Assembly: GCF_048128805.1 (NCBI RefSeq)
Contig: NC_136010.1
Span: forward strand, 17,557,480 to 17,621,479
Direction: 5' to 3'
Length of the DNA: 64,000 nucleotides
Origin: Centroberyx gerrardi
Lineage: Eukaryota > Chordata > Actinopteri > Beryciformes > Berycidae
Positions 13,475 through 26,300 of the stretch are shown here, piece after piece. Every line of letters begins with the position of its first letter. Within the stretch, counting starts at the first letter, position 1. A model generated the notes under the pieces. That model saw nothing but the letters and a program-made list of their open reading frames with translations, was not told where the DNA came from and did no database searches. Both the position numbers and the translations under genes were made by a program.

Positions 13475-16400
13475 GTGTAAAGAAATATTCCATTCACGCC
13501 AAGTCACACACTTTATTTCAGACTGTTTGGTGTGGAGTGATGGAATTTCTTTTACTGTACCTCTTCACACTGAATAAATCATTGTCTGACCATAAAGTAG
13601 AGCTCGTAAAAAGTGGATTCAGCCTTGAAATGTTCTTCCAACGCTCCAGGAAAGTTTATGAGTCTTTATTAGTGAACTTTCCCTCCACTCACCCATAGCT
13701 AAAAATAGTACAATTCAGAATGAATCAAAAGAGATGGAAAACAGACAAAGTAACAGTGAAAGTATCCAAGATAGTTTTCTGCTGCATTTTCTGGCTTGGA
13801 ACTGATAGCACTACCATAACATAAAGCTTGACTGTATATAGGCTAAAAGTGCAGACAATTATATGGCTTCCATAAAGCCGGTCTTCCATTCACTGTCAGT
13901 ATAGGTTAGTAGCTCCAGGCTGTAAAATGGTGTGTCTCGGTTTTCTGCTTTCAAACTTGAGCAAAGATTTGTTTATGTCCATAAATGCTGATTGGATTGT
14001 CCTAAAAAAAAAACTAATGCCTTCTTGTGAACTCTTGAATTGATTGATATTCCCCTTTAATAGTTAGCGCAGACATGAAATATTAAAGGCATGATAAAAG
14101 CACCACAAGAAGAAAGGGAATTGTTGAGAGGTTTTTTAGTGCAAGCTTGTTACCTTAGGCTTTCATTGAATGAATTGATTGTGAGTATTTCTGGCCATTA
14201 GTTGTCAAAGTCAGTGAATTCTTCCTGTCACTTCTTTCCTTACAGGAAAGCCACATTTCCATGAATCCAGGCACTCTTTACTTTGATCAAAATCCCACAT
14301 TAAAAAAGAAATGTGCTTGAGGGTGTCTGTAATTCATATGCTGTAAACTCTTGTTATTTTTTGTATATCATTTTTTGATATTTATTTCTTAATTTGCCAT
14401 TTTCTGGTATCTGAAGTCATATATGTTCTGTCTGTGATTGTGTGCACATGTGCATGAGTGTGTGTGCGTACATGTGTGTCCTTCTTTTATAAACACCGAG
14501 AATAAAGGCCTGTGAGTCACTGAGTGGGGAGCCAGCCTTCCCACATAGTACACAGCATTATCGGTGGCACCGGGAAATTTCCTTTCATTTAGTGGAGCTC
14601 AGTAAATCTGACCATGCTGCCTAGTATTAGGAGAGAGCAGAATAGCTGTAAATGCATACGCTCTCTACCCTCTCTCTGATCTCCCACTGTGCTATTATTA
14701 AAAATGTCACCATTTTAATGGACTCACCAAAAAAGCAGCTCACCAGGATTTTTCAGAGAACACTGGCTCAAATGAAGGCCTTTTGGAAATTCTCAAATGA
14801 ATGTAGCCTCTTTCAAAGACGTTTCATCCGAACATGGACTTTTATTGATCTTTTGTATCGCATATTGTAGTCTATATACCCCATGTGTTTTCTGTGCACT
14901 ACATGATTCTACAGGACTAGAATTTAACATTTAAGTCAAAGCCTATCACGCATGATTTCCACACAATACATACAATAAACCTATTTAATTTCTTCTGAAT
15001 GGAGTACAAGAATGTGAAACCCATGCATCGTAGTGAATGTCTTGTGAGGGTAAAGGGGCATCTAACACTCAGAGTATTGTAAATCTGCTGAATGTCAGAA
15101 TCTTCACACTGACAGCTTCCAAACATTAAATCAATCATGACTAACCTCATCCAGGTTCAATGGTTCATAGATTGTTTGTGCCATTAAGATGAGAGGAGGC
15201 CCCACTATGGCAGAGGTGAGATGCACTCCATGCAGACATTGTCTTTGTTTGATTAAAAGAGAACTTAATTGAGGAGAGCCATTTACTCCCCACTGTTTGT
15301 GCAGTGGACAAACCTGCCAAGAAGGCACTTATGAGATAAAATCCCATAAGCACACAAGCCGACAGGATCAGCAGAGGCTGACACTTGAGTGTGTGCGGAG
15401 CTTTAATATCATGCCACAAGACATTTCCCAGACCAATGACTCCAAACACGGGAAGTGGGAGGAGAAAGTTCTCAATTGGATTTCATGCCACAAGCGCTTT
15501 CATTTTTGGCCAAGGGGATAACAACTAAGTGTGCAGTTGCGTTGCCTCTCTCTACCTAGCCTAGGGAGGCCGGATAATGAGCACTAAACCTACTTCAGAC
15601 AAACAATCCAGAGTGCAAGAGGGGAGATGATACATTAATAAGGAAGAACGAAAACCACACTTTAATACACTGATCTCCAACTTTAAACAGCCTTCCTCAT
15701 GTTCCATCACCTGAAATGTGGGATTAGGGAATGTATTCACAAAAAACCTAGTGTCACATATGAATTTAGCATTCCTACTGAATGAATAAAATCCAGATGG
15801 CAAGTACCGATCATCAGTCACACCAGCATCACAGATAAAATGCTAATTTTAGCGTTCAGCCTGGGATGATCATTAAAGATTTAGGCTAGTGATTGACTGT
15901 ATACCCACATAAAAGTAGAGCCACCAGAGGCACCCAGTGCTGTCTGCTGAGCTCTGTCCTCTATCTCTTTAACTGACAGCCTGTCACAGGTTCAGATCCC
16001 CTGTTTTAGCTCTGTGTTTTTTTCCACCTTCTCTTTATTTAAGTGGTCTGCACTCCCTCCTCCTGTGTCTCTCTCTCATGTCTTGTAGGTGCTTAAGAAA
16101 CACTTTGGCTGTCCGGCACAAAATGTGGATAGCCTCTGCTGATTGTTTCATTATCATGCCTCTGTTGACATTTGAAAGAATACTACAACACCATAGGAGG
16201 GAGCAACATGTTTATCATACTGCTTCCAAGGCCAGGATTAGTCACAGTGTCTCTGTAGGAGATCTTCCTTCTCCCTCCCCCCTCCCCTGTGCTTCTTGGA
16301 AAGCCCAGTGCATGGTCTTAATCACTGAAAATGTGTTACTCAAAACTGCTCATTTTTCATTATGCTAACTTTCCCGCCGCCAAATTCTTTGACAGCTCCG

Positions 16401-17364
16401 AAACAAAGGGGTTTAATGTGTGGGAGTGGAAATTTTTTTTGGAAGCTTTGTTCCAAGTTCCTCATAACAATACCCAGAGCAGCTGCCATTTCACTCGCAC
16501 AGTCAAAAGAAACAGACTCTCCAGATCTTTCCTCCTGTGCATACATGCTGTTGCAATCCCCAATATCCAGAGCCTTGAGCTGCACCAACAGGACTACTGG
16601 AGTTTTCTGATTATAACGCCATGGTTCATTCAAGCCTGACAAACCACGGCCTGCTCTCCAAGCACTGAATGACTCAACAACGAGGAAGAAACTATTATTG
16701 TGAAACTACTGTGAATGTGTGAGACATAGTTGCAGCGTGGATACAAAAAAAAACAATAATTTCCAGATTCCTAGTGACGGAATCAGTGGCCCATATAAAA
16801 TGTAGGGTACCTTGCAGGGAGTTTCTCTGAAGAAATGGGCTGATATTAAAGGATAATATCAAATGCAGCTGAGAAAGCATTGACCTGAGGCACACCAGAA
16901 TAAATTGAGACAGAAAAAAACACTACACAGTAATTGTTTGCAGGACAGACTGAATTCTGGGATGTGTTTTGGGGTTTCGAGCTGGTGAACACTTAACCAT
17001 ACCTCTGATTGAGCAAGGCCAGCAGCTCCCCTGCGTGGTACAAGTCATTGCGCGTGACCCGGCTGAAGCGAAAGGCGTTCAGGTTGCAAAAGGTGACGGC
17101 GGGGAACACCATCACCGGGGTCGTGACCTCGTCCAGCTTGGTGACGTGGGGATACTCCAGGTAGAAGTGGATCCGATCCACGCACACGTACAGCAGGAAG
17201 GTCAGGGAGCCGAGGAAGAACAGCACCCACAGGCAGCGCTTGATGCAGACCCGCTCGTAGGTGAAGATGTGAGAGATGCCGTGCAGCGTTGAATTGTGCG
17301 CAAAAACTTCTATGGGCGGAGGCTGGTTTGTGTCCATTTCCTCGGTTTCTACTTTGAGATCCAT
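13225..17364 (-). CDS. asic1: Acid-sensing ion channel, ASIC1 type (first two coding exons)
   Basis: Proton-gated sodium channel subunit of the DEG/ENaC family, a trimer in the neuronal plasma membrane. Coding exons are 17,364-17,003 and 13,420-13,225, joined in frame across GT/AG sites: exon 1 ends AG, exon 2 begins G, rebuilding Arg in ALLNQRYEIRD. Exon 1 encodes the cytoplasmic N-terminus with the gating His-Gly pair ([10 protein letters not shown]), the first membrane helix (about residues 42-62) and the [10 protein letters not shown] and [17 protein letters not shown] segments. Exon 2 encodes the start of the extracellular region ([19 protein letters not shown], then EMLLSCHF). I chose the ATG at 17,364 (MDLKVET) because ASICs start MxLK; in-frame ATGs at 17,373 and 17,415 are alternatives. 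After exon 2 a good donor (GTAAGT) follows, but no later exon is recognised, so the gene is partial here. The ASIC1 call rests on LLALLNxRYE; which fish paralogue it is cannot be settled. Confidence 0.85.
13421..17002 (-). other. asic1 intron between coding exons 1 and 2
   Basis: About 3.6 kb, with donor GTATGG after exon 1 and a CCAG acceptor before exon 2. Apart from the GA run at its 3' end I see no coding exon or recognisable mobile element in it. Confidence 0.75.
13433..13470. repeat. GA microsatellite next to the asic1 exon 2 acceptor
   Basis: A GA run, CT on the transcribed strand, begins about 13 bases upstream of asic1 exon 2. On the asic1 sense strand it serves as a long pyrimidine-rich tract before the CAG acceptor. 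Confidence 0.85.
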
Positions 17365-18326
17365 TGTCACCATATGCGACCGCGGCTCGATCAGAACGCC
17401 AAAGTCAGAAAACAAGATTCAAAACACTTGCTGTTTCCGCGGAGAGCAAACTGTCTTTAACTACATAGTACAAGTATTATTCACGGCACTGACCGAAACC
17501 ATAGTTGACGTGTTATTCTGAATTAAAATCGGAGCCTGTATACACCTGTGGCATATACCGTCATTATCCATCTAACCAGAGGGAAGCGTGTGGAAAACCA
17601 GCCTTGGACTTGATGCGGTTCGGTCGCCATCCCTCACGCGGACTGACGGGAAAACATATCGAGCATCCGCTGCTCCTCAAAGTCAGACGAGCACCAATTG
17701 TGAGCAGGAGTTATGCATTTCAAAAGAACAGGCATGCATAACCGAGATGACTCAAAAGCATGCATAACCTTAATAAATGAATGTCCATCACCACTGCACT
17801 CCTATGTGTTGTTGCTTTCGCAGTTTTCTCATCGGGTTACAATTGCATTAAAGCAAAGAAGCTGAGAAAAAAAAAAGGTTTGGCAAAGTGTTTCATCAGC
17901 CTGCGAATTGCTGGTGGATTATCAGTGCAGTGAAGCATATCATTCCTGCACGCCAACAACAGGAATCCAGGAGACCGAAGAGAAAAGAAATCCTTCTGAC
18001 ACTTCAGCTTCAATTTATTAAGAGTTCCTCTGTAGCTCCGTTTCCCGCATAACACCCCTCAATCCGCTGGTTTTCGGGTCAGGAGATCCTCTGCGGGACC
18101 TGACAGCGTCTTTAATTAGAGTAAGAGCCTTATTCTGGTCGGTGGTGAGTCGTGAGCTTTCCCCTCTTCTTGCGTTTGTGTCTGGCAGCAGCGACGGACG
18201 GGAGCAGAGCCGCTTAAAGTGGACTGACTGTCTGCGATGCACTCGAGCTCCGAGTTAACTAGTTTCACATCCTCACTACACAAGACCACAGCCCACAGTG
18301 TGCGCGTGCCCATTTAACTGAGATAA

Positions 18327-18330
<4 letters not shown>

Positions 18331-18407
<77 letters not shown>

Positions 18408-18421
18408 AGAGAGAGAGAGAG
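18331..18421. repeat. Compound GT-GA microsatellite
   Basis: About 17 GT units run directly into about 28 GA units with one interruption. A separate GA run of about 26 units follows at about 18,690-18,742. Alternating GT can form Z-DNA and long GA can form triplex DNA. Here both sit between two divergent promoters. Confidence 0.9.
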
Positions 18422-18687
18422 ACCCTATATAACCAAAAACTCTATCACTCTAAATCACTCTAATATTCATATTAATCTAAAGTAATCATATAGAGACGTA
18501 TAGCGTGTCTGTGGTGCTCAATAAAGATAAAATAATTTAACATTAATGTTATTGTAGTTTGTTTTATTTCTTACAGTATAACTATAATAGTGCTATAGGG
18601 ATTTACAGCTTTTCTGTGACATTTGCATTTGCATAGTATCCTTCTGAAATTTATTGTAGCATTAGTCTATTACTCTAGTTCGTTCTC

Positions 18688-18743
<56 letters not shown>

Positions 18744-19599
18744 ATTGTGTGTAAGTATCTCTGTTCAATCACGTGACAAACTTTGATTGCAGCCCTATCT
18801 GGCCAAATAGGAGGGGGATTTGAACAACCTCTCTCTCTACAAGGGCCAGCTTTTCACTTTACAACAAATCCACTACGTGCCCAACTGTTATAACAAAAAA
18901 AGCCAGAAAGCAACAGTGATACGCCCAATGTACAGATTTGACCATGAATAAACCATGATACTTAGTCCCCAGCGGGACACTGGCGTGAAAAATGGATCTC
19001 GCTGGGTAACAAGGCTGACTCGAGCTTTGTTAATATAACAAAATATTTATTACATGCCATGAAAGATGCATTGCCCACCTTAAATGCATCAGCGTGAAAA
19101 AAAATCTTCCATCTGTGAGATAAAAGTGCTCCACTTGCCACTGCGCCCTGGGGCGCTTCTTATCTCAAGGCCGACGTAAACATCTAACAAATGCAAGGCA
19201 TGAAAAATGCAGGGAGCCAAATTTGATATATTTATAATGTTTAAGCAAGGTTCTTCCAAGATGTACGATTTAAAATAATGATATTAGGCCTACTCTTCCC
19301 CATAACTAGTGAAGCGAATTGATAGGCTATTTCAGTTGTAATAAAAAATCACAGATATCAACCAAAAAACTGCTACTTTTTTGTAGCACATCTAAATATC
19401 AGATTGAAGTTGAATTATCCAAAAACTATATCCCAACCCACAGCCCTCTCAGTTGAAGCGGGCACTCAGATAATGGGATGAAAGTATTCCCATTACTTTG
19501 AGTTTATCAAGCAAAAGGCTGACAAAAACACTGGACATCAACGCAGTTTGGTTATCCTGAATTTGAAGGTAAGATAAGATACAACCACCAGTTTTTGGT

Positions 19600-19715
19600 G
19601 TGTAACAGTAAAGTAACCTTGTGTAATGAGTAGTGCAACGGATTACCGCCTCATAAGTAGAGTAATGCATTACTTTTGAAACACGTAATGAGTAATGCAT
19701 TACTTTTTGGGGGCA
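19600..19715. mobile_element. Degenerate transposon-end-like repeat
   Basis: The motif 'taatgcattactttt' occurs twice (about 19,665 and 19,694) with related 'gtaatgagtagtgcaacgg' and 'attaccgcctcat' segments before it. Runs of 'taacgcgttacttt' type are familiar from ends of fish hAT-like elements, so this is probably a decayed non-autonomous copy just upstream of spryd4. The assignment to hAT is from memory of such ends, not from a full match. Confidence 0.35.
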
Positions 19716-19891
19716 TTTTTTACAAGTTTACCAAACCAGGCCGTCTCACAGCAGTGGCCGCTGGCCGTGGTGCTGATTTGGAGTTTTGGCGGATCACCGT
19801 GTTCATCTCCAGGCCCACAGGTGGCAGCAGAGCGCAGTGATACAACATTTGGACAGGGAGAAGGAAACACAAACATGTGAGCAGCGTAAAA

Positions 19892-21597
19892 ATGGCGATG
19901 CCCGCTAGCCTGACACATTTCTGTCGCCTGGCAGGACGGACTGTCTCCTCTCTGCCAGTCAAACATACGCGGCAGATAATCCTGCCAGCGAGAAGATGGT
20001 ATATGACGAGGTCGACGGGAAATAGTGAGTGAACAGTTTTGGAAAACTTGTAGAAATGCGAGGCCTTTGGCCGTAGTTTGAGCTCAGAGGTCAGTGCCAG
20101 CAGATAGCCTAACGTCACGACGTCTATTATCGGACACGCAGCCAGACTCTCAATTCTTAACTAACGCATAACGCCTATTATTTTTCTGGCCTTTTCCCGA
20201 CCCGCACACCAGTAACACCACACCCACTATCTTCCACAACTATTTTCTGACAGCATCGCCCACTAATACAAGGATTTAAAGCGGAGAAAACTTAAGTAAC
20301 CGTCCAGCGCTTCCTTGGGCGGATACTCCTGTCCGATTTCTGTAAACAGAGATCAAAGTCACTTTGTACTCCGAAATATAGGTGTATCATTACAAACAAA
20401 AATGCATATGAATTGGTAAATATGTTTACATACTGAGGACTGAATTAACGGGCGGTCGTCGTGTAAATTTTGTGGGAAACGGAAAGAGACACGTCAGACA
20501 AGGGTCGTGTCCGATGATGGATGTGTCGCCGCTAGCTGTCCGATGATGGATGTATTTACATTAGATTCCTTACCATGCTTGCCCAAATGTCTTCGCGCAT
20601 ATCTCGATATTCTTGGCTCATTTGTGTCTTGAACTCGTCTCGAAAAGATAATGAGATTTATGACGTGATTTATGACGAGTTTAACCACGTTGCTAACAAG
20701 CTAGTTAGCAACACATCAGCAGCAGATTCACCCAGGCTGCTATGCTGAAAGCTAGTCATTGTTGACATGATCTTATAACAAACTTCTCTGACCTCCTGAC
20801 CTGTGTACAGCTTATGCAGGATATTCAAATCAATTTCATGGATATTGACAAGTCAGCCACACCACATTTCCTTCATTTAGATTATTAGATGCCAGTGTTG
20901 TTTCCATCATTGATAGCCTAAATATCAGATTTTAAAGCATATCAGATTTAAGATTCAAAGGCGTACAGTGGAAGTTACAGGACTGAAATTACATCTGTGC
21001 ATTTGTTTCAGTATAACAGAAAATAAATTACTGTTAATTTTGTTACTTTCTGTAGACTTGCAGTTCAGGCTAGATGAGAGAACAGCCCACAGCAGTCTGG
21101 ACCTCTTCAAGAAAGACACGGGTGTCATCTACCGCATGCTGGGCCTGGACCCCAGCCACGTGCAGGACAACCCCGAGCGCTTCCGGGACTGGGCTGTCGT
21201 GTTCGGCGACGAGAAGATCACAGGCGGACGCCACTACTGGGAGGTGACGGTCAAAAAGTCGCACGAGTTTCGCCTGGGCGTGGCCGAGGCGCTGATGTCC
21301 CGGGAGGACTGCGTGGGCACCAACGGCTCCTCCTGGGTGTTCGGCTATGCCCAGCGCAAGTGGTTTGCCATGACCGGCAACAAGATGGTGCCTGTGACGC
21401 TGGTTGGCAAGCCGGACCGCGTGGGCGTCCTGCTGGACTACGAGGCTGGCCTGCTGGGGCTAGTGGACATCCAGAAACCCAAGGTCATCCACACCGTCAA
21501 GGCCCGGTTCAGGGGGCCTCTCTGCCCGGCTTTCGGACTTTGGGACGGGGAGCTGCTCACACACTCGGGCCTGGAGGAGCCCGAGGGCTTGAAGTGA
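19892..21597 (+). CDS. spryd4: SPRY domain-containing protein 4
   Basis: Two coding exons, 19,892-20,024 and 21,056-21,597, join in frame (A + AC gives Asn) over a GTGAGT donor and a TGTAG acceptor to give 224 residues; human SPRYD4 is about 207. Exon 1 encodes an N-terminus of about 44 residues that is rich in Arg/Lys and has no acidic residue (MAMPASLTHFCRLAGRTV..., then ILPARRWYMTR), typical of a mitochondrial presequence. Exon 2 encodes the whole SPRY domain, with landmarks RTAHSSLDLF, GRHYWEVTV, SWVFGYAQRKW, VGVLLDYE and LWDGELLTHSGLE. The molecular function of SPRYD4 is not established; SPRY domains bind proteins. Exon 2 is markedly richer in GC, especially at third codon positions, than the AT-rich intron. 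The start is the first ATG in the frame and gives the presequence. It is tail to tail with gls2, as I recall also in human. Confidence 0.93.
20025..21055 (+). other. spryd4 intron
   Basis: About 1.0 kb, GTGAGT...TGTAG. It holds a 17-base direct repeat (tgtccgatgatggatgt, near 20,508 and 20,538) and otherwise nothing recognised. Confidence 0.8.
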
Positions 21598-22120
21598 AGC
21601 ACAAGGGGAGCTGTGGGGGATGTTGATGATGGCGGAGAGCAGCCCGCGGCTTGGATGTGCATTAAGTTTGGTACCGTGGCACCACTTATTACAACAGTAT
21701 CTTTAGTATCTGTCCAGGAACGAAAGCAATATCTTCCTCAGAAATTGGCTAAAGCTTAATTACAGGTGTTGGTTCATTATCCATGGTCCGGTTGGTCCAT
21801 AACCATGACTCTAAACAATGCAAGTTCATACTTTATGTATGTCATACAACCTCAGGCAATTGTATCACAAAAGCTGTTTTTTTCTATGTACCTCGTGTTA
21901 TCTCTGATGTGAACTAATGTGAAAATATGTGTGTTTATAGAGCATCTTGTTGAGGGGAATACTATACTAACTGCCAAGTTGTTGCCTTTGCTTTAAATTC
22001 TGGCATTATCCATACTCTCATCGTGCTAAAATCAAAACAAAACCTTTTTTGAGTCTCATGTTCATACTGTATATTGTTTAATAAAATGACTTAATTAAAA
22101 CGGTTTTGATGTTTCTCTTT
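21598..22120 (+). other. spryd4 3' untranslated region (inferred)
   Basis: The stretch follows the spryd4 stop codon and contains no other coding sequence I recognise. It ends near an AATAAA hexamer at 22,080-22,085, the first convincing plus-strand poly(A) signal after the stop. Confidence 0.55.
22080..22085 (+). terminator. Candidate spryd4 poly(A) signal
   Basis: An AATAAA hexamer about 480 bases past the spryd4 stop, followed about 20-35 bases later by a TG/T-rich run (ttttgatgtttctctttt) as expected for the downstream element. Confidence 0.6.
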
Positions 22121-22124
22121 TATT
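22119..22124 (-). terminator. Candidate gls2 poly(A) signal
   Basis: TTTATT on the plus strand reads AATAAA on the minus strand. It lies about 1.2 kb after the gls2 stop codon at 23,334. Other minus-strand hexamers could serve a shorter 3' UTR. If both candidate signals are used, spryd4 and gls2 transcripts would overlap or abut at their 3' ends. Confidence 0.4.
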
Positions 22125-23333
22125 TACAGCAGGATGACAGATTTTTACATTGACAGAATAAAGCTTAGCTTCAAAGTCCTACCTGAGGAATCATTTCACT
22201 GAAGAGCAAAAGTTAAAAAATGAAATTGCACATTAATTAAAATAGACAATGAACAAAAAGTATTAATTTGATATGCGATTGAGTTGCAGAAAACTCATCT
22301 TGTATCACATAACTTAGTTGAGCGTCTAGCACAGTGCAGACAATCACTTGTGCATAAAGAAGAGCAAAAGCTGTAGTCAACTGTGTTACATTTCAACACG
22401 TTAACATATATTGTGTTGAATGACACAAATGTGTGTTGTCGCAAACACCGAAGACATACAGATATGTTGAAAATGACACATTTCACACTTTAGCGTGTGA
22501 AGACAGGCAAAATGGTGAAATGAGAGAGCTTGCACCAAAGAGCAGAGAGCAGTTTCCCAAAAAAATTACCCAATCACCACATCACACATCTCAATCAGCA
22601 TCTCAAGCTCTCAACAGTGGATAAATCTAAATGTTGAGCTGGTTTATGAGACACGATGAACTGACACCATCCACAGTGAAACACTTTCAATGTACAGACA
22701 CGAATGCAACTGAATTACTTCCTTTTGAGGTAGAATAATTATTAGGCTACAGCAGAACTCTTCTTCGCTGATAACATTTCTAACAAAGCTACAGGTATGG
22801 AATTATGCGGCCATTACACTGGAGCATAAAAGGCACTGATAAAATAATGATATTAACACTGGTGAAGCAAAACATGTTTCAATATATTAGAAATAAATAA
22901 ACACAAAGCATATACATATTTACATCACAGTGGCATTTTCCAATAGCGGCTAAGCATATAACAATAAACATGATGGCAACTATAGCCAAATCATGGCTCC
23001 AAATCATGGCATCCATCTTCCTCCAGACAAGCAACAGGTTGCTTGTTGGTGTCTTATACAGTGCTACGTTGATGCTTTACATTCTCAAACCATTCCTTGT
23101 ACAGAAATGTACAGAAATGCAATAAAAAGGCACTTAATTAAGTTATAACGATCTACGGATGATCCCACCATCATTATAACATACATCATGTGTTACCTCA
23201 TTAAAGATACATTCATTCATTAATCCTCCCAATCACACTATCTCTTTTCAATCCTCTTGGGTGCATAAGGTCTTAGGTATTTCATAGAATAAACAATTTT
23301 AATTTCCATGACTCCTTCATTATCCCATGTGGC
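22125..23333 (-). other. gls2 3' untranslated region (inferred)
   Basis: About 1.2 kb of AT-rich sequence with no recognised coding frame, between the gls2 stop codon and the candidate poly(A) signal. The extent is inferred from the signal only. Confidence 0.45.
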
Positions 23334-26300
23334 TCAAACGACACCCTTCAGTGTGTCCAGTGTGTCTAGTGTGGTCTTCTGCTCCTCTGTGTTGGACTGG
23401 GAGTTGCTGTCAGCGTACATGCGCTGGTACTCCTGCAGCACTGACACCACACCGTCATGGCTGAACTGCATGGCATCATCTATGGGGGTGTTTCCCCATC
23501 TAATGAAGAACACAAGGCAATATGGAGATGGATAGATTGTCATAGTTGGCAATATGGAGAAGAAAAGATTCCTACTTTTCTTATTTCTAATTTAGTAATG
23601 GATGAATGGGTAGATGTATAAGAGCCATACCTGTCCTTCACATGGGGATTCACTTTGCACACTTCTGTTAGGAAGATGACTGCTTCCACATGGCCTGAAA
23701 TAGAAAGTGAACGATCCCATGTCAACGCAAGACTGGCGAGCCATTCTTCTCCATGATAAGCCCGCCATCTTTCCAAACCAGCCCAACACATTGTTATGTA
23801 AATGTCATATTTCATTTATTCTAGTTTTAATATCAGGCAGACATTATTGAAGAATGAATTAACTAATGATTAAATGTCACCTTCGGCGGCAGCGATGTGG
23901 AGTGCAGTGCGAGAGTCGTAGTCTGTCTCCTCCATGTCCACAGCTGAAAGGGCAAACCTGAAGGGATAACCAAGAGGTGCAGACGGAGGAACAGAGAGAG
24001 AGAATGCACATGGAAAAGGTTAACTCAGGTGATAGATGGCTAACTGTCAAGGTACTGTGTCTCGCTGAATAGCCCTAAAATTACAAAAGTAAAAGAAATA
24101 AAATTGCGTTACATAAACATGAAAGGAGACATGTTCAAAAAAAGCCATGAATGAATTATTAAGATTGTATCATCGGGCTCTCGTCCGCTAGTCTGGCGCC
24201 GGAGCTTTGTGATGAAAAAGTAAAGGCCAAGTTTCTGTCTTTACTTGCCTCCTCAGAGAAGAGACATCGCCGCTGTAGGCCGCAAACATCAGGTTCACCA
24301 CCGACTTGTTCTAATGAGGCAAAAGGCAAACGTTATGATAATGGATTGGTTCTAAAAGTGGTTACAGAAAGAATACTGTCTGATTAGTTGTGTGACCATT
24401 TATTATTCTGGGAAGCACATGACTTACAATTTAACACTGGGGAGAAGACTCACCCCAAGTCATAGTATTCCCATGATGTCATATGCATTTCCTACCAATA
24501 TGGTGCTTTACCATAAACACAGCTCACTGGCAGTGGCTGTCAATTGATTATAATCACCTGTTACTTTATGACAATCACCTGTTATTTTCCTACCAAGATG
24601 GCCGTGTGGTGATGTAACAGAATACTATGAATAGGCAGCCTGAATGACAGCTGTAACATACTGTAAATACATAGCAGTGAAGCTGGCTCTTACTGGGTCA
24701 TCATCTGATCTTCTCCTGGGGTCATGCTTCCTCGCGAAGTGCCTCAGGTTGTCGTAGTTGTGGAAGTTGAAGTGAGACACCAGCTCCTAATCAGTCAAAG
24801 GTGGAAAAAGATGGAATATTTGAAACATAAAATAGTCATTTGTTCATGTAATCTGTCAAATATGAAATCTATAAATCTAACAATTTGTTATATTCAAGAA
24901 TGAACAATGACAACATGCATACCTGACAGAAGTGAATTCCACGAACGCTGTTTCCGAGCCGGTCTAACGGGGGAGACCAACACATCATTCCCATGACATT
25001 GGGGACGACCAACAGCACAGCACCCGAGACGCCAGATTTAGCAGGCAAGCCCACCTAAAGAGAGACAACAAAACGTCCCGAAATAAGTGGCTGACAGTAA
25101 ATGCAATAGTAGAGGCCCCACCACTCTGAGCTGTAGGCCACCTATTCTTTCAAGCAGATCATCTAACTCCCGGCGACTCACTTGGAAGGCAAACTGTCCC
25201 GAGAAGTCGTACATGCCACAGGAGTGCATGAGGCTCAGGGTGTTGCGCACCGCTTCGGCACTCAGCACACGCTCTCCTGTGATTGGACAGATACCCCCAT
25301 TGGCCAGGGTGGCAGCCATGACACTCCCTGACTCACAGGTGACTTCAATGGAGCACAGCTGGAATGGAAAAAACAAATGAAACAATCAGACCTTTGTTGA
25401 GCCAGAGAGACACAGAGAGGAGTTTCAAGTTTCACCTACAGAATACAAAAATTTTAAAGCAGAGTCTCACCTGAAAGTAGAAATCCAGGGCCGCTATCAT
25501 ATCTGCGTTATCAGGAAAGCACTGAAAGGACCACAGCTTCAGGTCAGACTCAGTAGATATTAATTTTCTCTGCTAAGATAACACTCTGAAAACTTGAACA
25601 AGCACTTGAAGATATCTTAGTTACTGTAAAGTCAACACAAAGCTCTATAAGACTCACTTTTTTCTCTTTCAGATAATAACCAATCGCATAATTCCGATCA
25701 CCGGTCTCCTTCTCTGACTGGAAACTGTAAGAACATAACAGGTATGAGAAGCTGTACTTCATGTGGTGCAGGACAAATAGGGAACATTTTCTTTTGTAGC
25801 ACAACACTCACGTTGCATTGCTGAAGCCCACGTACTCATTGCCAGCCATACTTTTCAAGAAGTCCATTACCTATAATGACAACACATTAGCGGATGGTTT
25901 CAGTTGGGAGACCAAACAAATGAGCAGAATCCTAGAATAAGTTTGAAACTCAAAAATATTCACTTACATAGTCAAACCTCTCCGCCTTGTTTGAAACAGG
26001 CTGTCAAAAGAAGGAAAAAGTCAGTTTATGATGCAATTTTTATACACCAAGTGTCATTCAGTCCCTATAGATGGCCGTGTTTGAGTACTTTGACACCGTG
26101 CCACAGGTTTGAGTGTGGGCGTCTGGGTATGACATGTAGAGGGTGTCTTTCTGACTGTCAGTCCATGTGGCAATGTGAAGACTGTGGCAAGGGCTTAGCG
26201 CTTGGGGGTAGGTTGAATTTCAAGGTCCAGTAAAAGATCATTACCAAGTTGTAAAGTTACCAAATAGGAGGAAGGTATTGTTTTCCCATATTGCTTTTAA

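Larger units (their letters stand above)
17365..19891. other. Intergenic region between divergent asic1 and spryd4
   Basis: About 2.5 kb separates the asic1 start codon (minus strand) from the spryd4 start codon (plus strand), so both promoters must lie here or be shared. It contains the long GT/GA repeat block at 18,331-18,421, a second GA run at about 18,690-18,742 and the repeat remnant at about 19,600-19,715. No TATA box or CpG island boundary could be fixed by eye. Confidence 0.6.

Noticed and set aside
21070..21662. Alternative frames overlapping spryd4 exon 2
   Set aside because: Shadows of a GC-rich exon; the SPRY frame is fully conserved.
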